The translations under genes and the position numbers were made by a program. Shown piece after piece: positions 7,583-10,580 of a stretch of DNA of 10,580 bases. Under the pieces are notes generated by a model, which did no database searches, was not told where the DNA came from, and was given only the letters and a program-made list of their open reading frames with translations. The DNA comes from Planctomycetia bacterium (GTDB taxonomy: Bacteria > Planctomycetota > UBA11346), in the NCBI GenBank assembly GCA_005801395.1, contig SYDV01000154.1, positions 1 to 10,580 of the forward strand, given 5' to 3'. Each line of letters opens with the position of its first letter. Position 1 is the first letter of the stretch.

Positions 7583-7990
7583 ATGGGCATACTTGATGAA
7601 CTGATCGATTTGGTCAAAGAATCCATGGATGAAGCCAAGCAGCGCCAACAACCAACATCTCAGCCGCAATCGGCTCCGGTCCCACACCGTTCACCAGAAA
7701 ACATTGAAGCACTCAAACGCACCTTGGCGCAACGCGCGATGAAACAACGCGCTGCCGATGAAGCCGCAATTTCGGTCATCAGCCCTGAAGCCAAAAATCG
7801 TGAAAAACTTGAATTGGAACGTGCACGTCTTCGCGCCCAGCACAAAGAAGAAGGCTTAACGAAAGTTACTCATCAACCTGGACACCGAGCCGCGACTTTA
7901 TTAAAACGCCCAGAGACGCTTAAAGACTTAATAATCCTTAAAGAATTACTCGATCGCCCTATTTCCATGCGCGGTGGCAATCGTCGCTAA
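7583..7990 (+). CDS. Small charged protein downstream of floA, unknown function
   Basis: A 135-aa soluble protein that I do not recognise. Residues 1-20 form an amphipathic acidic helix, 21-37 a Gln/Pro/Ser-rich linker, and 40-90 a long, highly charged Arg/Lys/Glu/Ala helix likely to be a coiled coil. The C-terminus (110-130, ETLKDLIILKELLDRPISMR) is a compact hydrophobic-plus-basic segment. From memory it resembles a short C-terminal motif (roughly LR.AIVL.EILG.P..LR) seen on diverse small PVC proteins. No signal peptide or membrane segment is present. Only a weak AGG 11 nt upstream serves as ribosome site. It follows floA by 113 nt on the same strand, in the position of B. subtilis yqfB but without recognisable similarity to it. 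It may be a co-transcribed accessory factor, but the intervening hairpin makes this uncertain. Confidence 0.75.
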   Translation: MGILDELIDLVKESMDEAKQRQQPTSQPQSAPVPHRSPENIEALKRTLAQRAMKQRAADEAAISVISPEAKNREKLELERARLRAQHKEEGLTKVTHQPGHRAATLLKRPETLKDLIILKELLDRPISMRGGNRR

Positions 7991-8325
7991 ATACCGGACA
8001 AAAGCGATTCCATCCAAGAATCAGTGATATCGTTAGGCTTAATTTTTCTGCCTAATGGTTACTCATACCAATTCCGAGTCATCTTTGCCTAAACCGAAAG
8101 AAGATGAACAAGAGGAACGGAGAAACGGAGGGGAAGACAAGACCGTGGCGAGAGAGAAAACATCGAGATTATCTTGATCTTCCCTCCCTCTTCCTCCGTT
8201 TCTCCGTTCCTCCTGTTAATTCATTCTTTTCTAACATCCGGCATGTTTGACTCGGAATTGGTATCACTCTTATTTATCTACGTCTTGATCATTCCATTCT
8301 TCGCTTCGTACCAATTCAACGAGCT
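7991..8325. other. Non-coding region between convergent genes
   Basis: This 335-nt stretch has no supported gene. It opens with an 8-bp hairpin (8031-8038 with 8050-8057, core TTAGGC/GCCTAA, no T-run after it). It then holds the 200-bp inverted-repeat element at 8065-8264, listed separately. The last 60 nt (8265-8325) are AT-rich and show nothing clear. Short open frames here overlap the repeat arms and are not credible. Confidence 0.7.
8065..8264. repeat. 200-bp inverted-repeat element with nested stems (MITE-like)
   Basis: Perfect 17-bp terminal inverted repeats ATACCAATTCCGAGTCA (8065-8081) and its complement (8248-8264) bound a non-coding element. Inside, 8107-8131 pairs with 8193-8217 over 25 bp with a single G-T position. 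The left arm is purine-rich (GGAACGGAGAAACGGAGG) and the right arm pyrimidine-rich. Small local hairpins sit in each shoulder: 8079-8085 with 8101-8107, 8233-8237 with 8243-8247, and 8162-8168 with 8172-8178 at the centre. ACTC occurs at 8061-8064 and again at 8266-8269, a possible but weak target duplication offset by one base. No transposase is encoded. It lies between convergent genes and could also act as a bidirectional RNA hairpin. Confidence 0.85.
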
Positions 8326-9717
8326 TCATTTTTCGTTAGCGAAATATTTTTCCACAACAGCCCGATGACGTGGTGCGACGGTTGCCCGCTTAGCATCAGC
8401 GGCGGTGGGATCAAAAGCACGCACAGCGGCCCGTTGCGCAGCCGCCTGAATGGCTGGATCAATTTCAGCATCGCGCACTTGTTCCGCGATGGTAACCGAC
8501 CCATCAGGATTTAATTGCATACCAGCAGGCAGGCCCTCGATACCACCGCCTTTGGTACGCAGGGGATCATCCCAAGCCATGGGTGCATGTCCTGGGCCAC
8601 GATTAACGCCACCACGACCCGCTTCTTTTCCCTGGCCATTGCGGCAACGCGCTAGCGCTTCTTCAAACCCTTCGCACTCGCCCATTTTACATAATTTTTC
8701 ACGCTCTTTTTCTAACTCCTTTTTTAAATGTTCACGCAAGGCGTTCAACGCTGCGGGATTTATTTTTTCTCCCTGCCCTGGATGTAACAGTCCTAATTTT
8801 TTAACTGCCGCGGCTTGTTCTGGATTCAATGCACCTGCCTGGACGGCTTGCGCTAAAACCGCTGATAATTCCTCACCACCTGCGTTTTTTGGTAAACGTG
8901 GAATTAACCCAGGTGCTGCTAAGGCTAATTCCGCGACGGCTTGCGCTAAACGTTGTTCTTGCAGATCTCGTTCCCCAGGTGAAGACGGCAGTGCTGTTGC
9001 TTCCGCTAAACCCATCGCCTGCGCTAATCGCTGCACCGAACGATCAACTTGCTGATCAGTGCGTTGATGTACGCGATCTAACGCTTCCCAGGTTGCCTGC
9101 GTCATACCTTGATCAATCGCATGAGCCGTTAATCGCTCCACATCGAGGCGCTGTTGTGCCGCATCTTCTGGAGGAATAACGCCAGCTTCCTCAAGCGCCG
9201 TAACGCGATCAGTAATTTGTTTGAAAAAGGAACCAACCACGCTGGGAATTGACGGAGCAAAGGCACGCTGCGGAATCATCAGCGCAACGATCAAACAAAA
9301 CGCTGCTAATCCAACACCACGTAAATGATCAAAAACCAACGGAGGCAGGGTTAATTGTTCGAGTGGCTGACGCAAACGAGCCAGCCAATCTCCGTCACGT
9401 ACCGCAGGTCCATGCGCCGACAAAGCCATCGCAAGTCCCTGTCCATTAATACATAAATCCAAATGCCCAGCTAAGATCACTGACGAGTCACGTTGCGCCC
9501 ACCGACGCGGGACCACCACCAAGGGCGCTAATAAACTGGCCAAAGCAATCGGCCATACCAACCAAGCAGCGGCTGGCATGCTGAGTCGCACCACCATGAC
9601 CAACACCGCACCAATCCCGATGGTAATAGCCAAGAGCGGGAGATAAGCCGCTAAAACGCGTTGCAACCGACGACGTCGATGCAGCACCTGTAATTGACGA
9701 TCAAGGAGGTCGACCAT
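8326..9717 (-). CDS. Membrane-anchored helical protein, unknown function (PVC-type)
   Basis: A 463-aa protein that I do not recognise as a named family. A basic N-terminus is followed by a membrane hairpin (about 22-44 and 50-70), a soluble stretch, and a third hydrophobic segment (about 134-149). The remainder is a large Gln/Ala/Glu-rich helical domain (about 165-345) with coiled-coil character. Three Cys lie close together (343, 348, 358). A Gly-rich segment with GRGGVNRGPGHAP (367-379) and a C-terminus VAPRHRAVVEKYF (447-459) resemble, from memory, proteins next to MoxR/DUF58/BatA-like genes in Planctomycetota and Verrucomicrobiota; those partners are not in this window. Start ATG 9717 follows an in-frame TGA four codons upstream. 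No good Shine-Dalgarno is visible. It lies 86 nt downstream of cobS on the same strand. Confidence 0.85.
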   Translation of the reverse strand: MVDLLDRQLQVLHRRRRLQRVLAAYLPLLAITIGIGAVLVMVVRLSMPAAAWLVWPIALASLLAPLVVVPRRWAQRDSSVILAGHLDLCINGQGLAMALSAHGPAVRDGDWLARLRQPLEQLTLPPLVFDHLRGVGLAAFCLIVALMIPQRAFAPSIPSVVGSFFKQITDRVTALEEAGVIPPEDAAQQRLDVERLTAHAIDQGMTQATWEALDRVHQRTDQQVDRSVQRLAQAMGLAEATALPSSPGERDLQEQRLAQAVAELALAAPGLIPRLPKNAGGEELSAVLAQAVQAGALNPEQAAAVKKLGLLHPGQGEKINPAALNALREHLKKELEKEREKLCKMGECEGFEEALARCRNGQGKEAGRGGVNRGPGHAPMAWDDPLRTKGGGIEGLPAGMQLNPDGSVTIAEQVRDAEIDPAIQAAAQRAAVRAFDPTAADAKRATVAPRHRAVVEKYFANEK

Positions 9718-9803
9718 AAGAGCGGATCATAGAACGCCGCAGACCTGAGCAATCAGCGACCTACGAAGATTCTTGCGTATTACTGACGCGCTTTCGCTTC
9801 CGT
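9718..9803. other. Short gap between cobS and the 463-aa protein gene
   Basis: I see no gene and no hairpin with a T-run in these 86 nt, so readthrough from cobS into the downstream gene is possible. No promoter boxes are clear. Confidence 0.4.
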
Positions 9804-10547
9804 TTAACGAGCTAAAGCGACTAATAACACACTCGCTTCCACCAATACGTTACCAGCACCTAATAAATCACCGCTTTGACCGCCAAGACGACGCCACAAA
9901 TAACAACCCCACACAGTCGTTACGAACAGTGGCACGAATATACTCAACACCAGTTGCGGATAGTTCAGAAACCAACAACCCAGACTCATTGCGACAACCA
10001 ACATCGACGCGCAAACCCACGGTCCATGACGCGGCTCACGGTTAATATCCTTGCTCAATCCATCACTCAGCGAAGGCAAGAAACGTAACCACGGACCCGC
10101 GGTCCAACGTCCCCAAGCACCGGCAAATGAGAATATAACGACCGCCATCATTGGGTTGATATTGATCAACAGCAACAACGCTAAAAAGCGAAACGTCAAC
10201 ATACCCCATAACGCCATCGCTCCATAAGCGCCAATGCGCGAATCACGCATAATCGCCAGCACCCGCTCATGATCGACCCCACCACCTAATCCATCTGCAG
10301 CATCGCTGGCGGCATCCTCATGAAAACCACCCGTCAGCAATAAACCGGCTAACACCGCCAACAAAACTGCAATGGGTGCTGGCCACCACGTTAGCAAACC
10401 GACGGCAATACCTGCAATCGCCGCATTAATCAGCGCACCAATCAAAGGAAACCACGCTATTGCCCACGGTAAATCTACCGCAGTGGTCACCGCGCCAGGC
10501 ATCGGCAAACGGGTAAGAAAACGAACGGCGGCAATAAAACTTTTCAC
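9804..10547 (-). CDS. cobS: Adenosylcobinamide-GDP ribazoletransferase (cobalamin synthase) CobS
   Basis: A 247-aa integral membrane enzyme that joins adenosylcobinamide-GDP with alpha-ribazole (or its phosphate) to make adenosylcobalamin (phosphate), the end of nucleotide-loop assembly. The family signature is clear: GGFHEDAASDAADGLGG (73-89), with acidic residues for Mg2+, then IMRDSRIGAYGA (99-110), and near the C-terminus RRLGGQSGDLLGA. About six hydrophobic segments match the usual CobS topology, and the length is typical (about 245-260 aa). The start is GTG 10547 (first residues MKSFIAAVRFLTRLP, standard for CobS). No strong Shine-Dalgarno precedes it. It overlaps the TGA of an upstream frame as GTGA, suggesting translational coupling. 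Presence implies corrinoid salvage or synthesis by this organism. Confidence 0.95.
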   Translation of the reverse strand: MKSFIAAVRFLTRLPMPGAVTTAVDLPWAIAWFPLIGALINAAIAGIAVGLLTWWPAPIAVLLAVLAGLLLTGGFHEDAASDAADGLGGGVDHERVLAIMRDSRIGAYGAMALWGMLTFRFLALLLLININPMMAVVIFSFAGAWGRWTAGPWLRFLPSLSDGLSKDINREPRHGPWVCASMLVVAMSLGCWFLNYPQLVLSIFVPLFVTTVWGCYLWRRLGGQSGDLLGAGNVLVEASVLLVALAR

Positions 10548-10580
10548 AGCGTAGTCTTATCTGTTACACCAGCATCGTTA
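10544..10580 (-). CDS. Possible 3' end of an upstream gene coupled to cobS
   Basis: On the minus strand one frame is open from the right edge and reads NDAGVTDKTTL before a TGA at 10546-10544. This TGA overlaps the cobS GTG start as GTGA. The other two frames hit stops in this stretch. An overlapping start and stop in a cobalamin context suggests another cob gene (for example cobU, cobT or a cobC-type phosphatase), but 11 residues cannot identify it. Confidence 0.4.
   Translation of the reverse strand, partial: NDAGVTDKTTL

Noticed and set aside
8031..8057. Terminator for the small gene downstream of floA
   Set aside because: There is an 8-bp stem, but its loop is 11 nt and no T-run follows, so it was not called as an intrinsic terminator.
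8309..8323. Third copy of the element end (TACCAATTC..CGAG) next to the repeat
   Set aside because: Only 9 contiguous bases match, then two extra bases interrupt the match. It lies outside the palindrome and next to a coding end, so chance is the simpler explanation.
8174..8368. 64-aa plus-strand open frame at the right side of the inverted repeat
   Set aside because: It mostly translates the pyrimidine-rich repeat arm and runs into the end of the opposite-strand gene; no ribosome site or family resemblance is seen.
8450..9055. 201-aa plus-strand open frame
   Set aside because: It is antisense to the 463-aa gene and has Pro/Ser/Ala-rich, low-information composition with no domain. It is a frame shadow of that gene.

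Overview
The window looks like a chromosomal stretch from a bacterium of the PVC group (Planctomycetota/Verrucomicrobiota), most likely Verrucomicrobiota-like. This rests on protein character: a FloA-type flotillin linked to NfeD proteins, a pyrophosphate-type phosphofructokinase, an MFS carrier with an LNILHAGWPGG segment, and a membrane protein with a GRGG..RGPGHAP segment that I associate from memory with PVC genomes. No rRNA, tRNA, CRISPR array, transposase or phage gene is visible. Assignment below the PVC level is not supported.

Region 1 (1-3300) is carbohydrate metabolism. The 3' end of a sugar isomerase/epimerase (TIM-barrel, D-tagatose 3-epimerase-like) runs on the plus strand. It converges on a minus-strand MFS carrier, with two strong back-to-back hairpin terminators between them. 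Upstream of the carrier, on the same strand, is a phosphofructokinase whose active-site residues point to pyrophosphate rather than ATP as phosphoryl donor. Epimerise/isomerise, import and phosphorylate is a coherent sugar-use theme, but the convergent layout argues against one operon.

Region 2 (3459-7990) is the most interesting part: a plus-strand run of five genes for membrane organisation. In order: a long NfeD with a ClpP-like Ser-protease domain; a short NfeD overlapping it by ATGA; a 223-aa protein that joins a FloA-like N-terminal half to an NfeD-like C-terminal OB domain; FloA itself; and a small unrecognised protein. NfeD proteins are established partners of flotillins. The third gene looks like a natural hybrid of the two partner families, apparently made by replacing the SPFH body and coiled coil of a FloA copy with an NfeD domain.

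Region 3 (7991-8325) is non-coding and holds a 200-bp element bounded by perfect 17-bp inverted repeats, with nested internal stems including a 25-bp pair. It is either a MITE-like non-autonomous element or a large structured hairpin between convergent genes.

Region 4 (8326-10580, minus strand) has a 463-aa membrane-anchored protein of unknown function and, upstream of it, cobS (cobalamin synthase, last step of the nucleotide-loop assembly). The cobS GTG start overlaps the TGA of what is probably another gene running in from the right edge.
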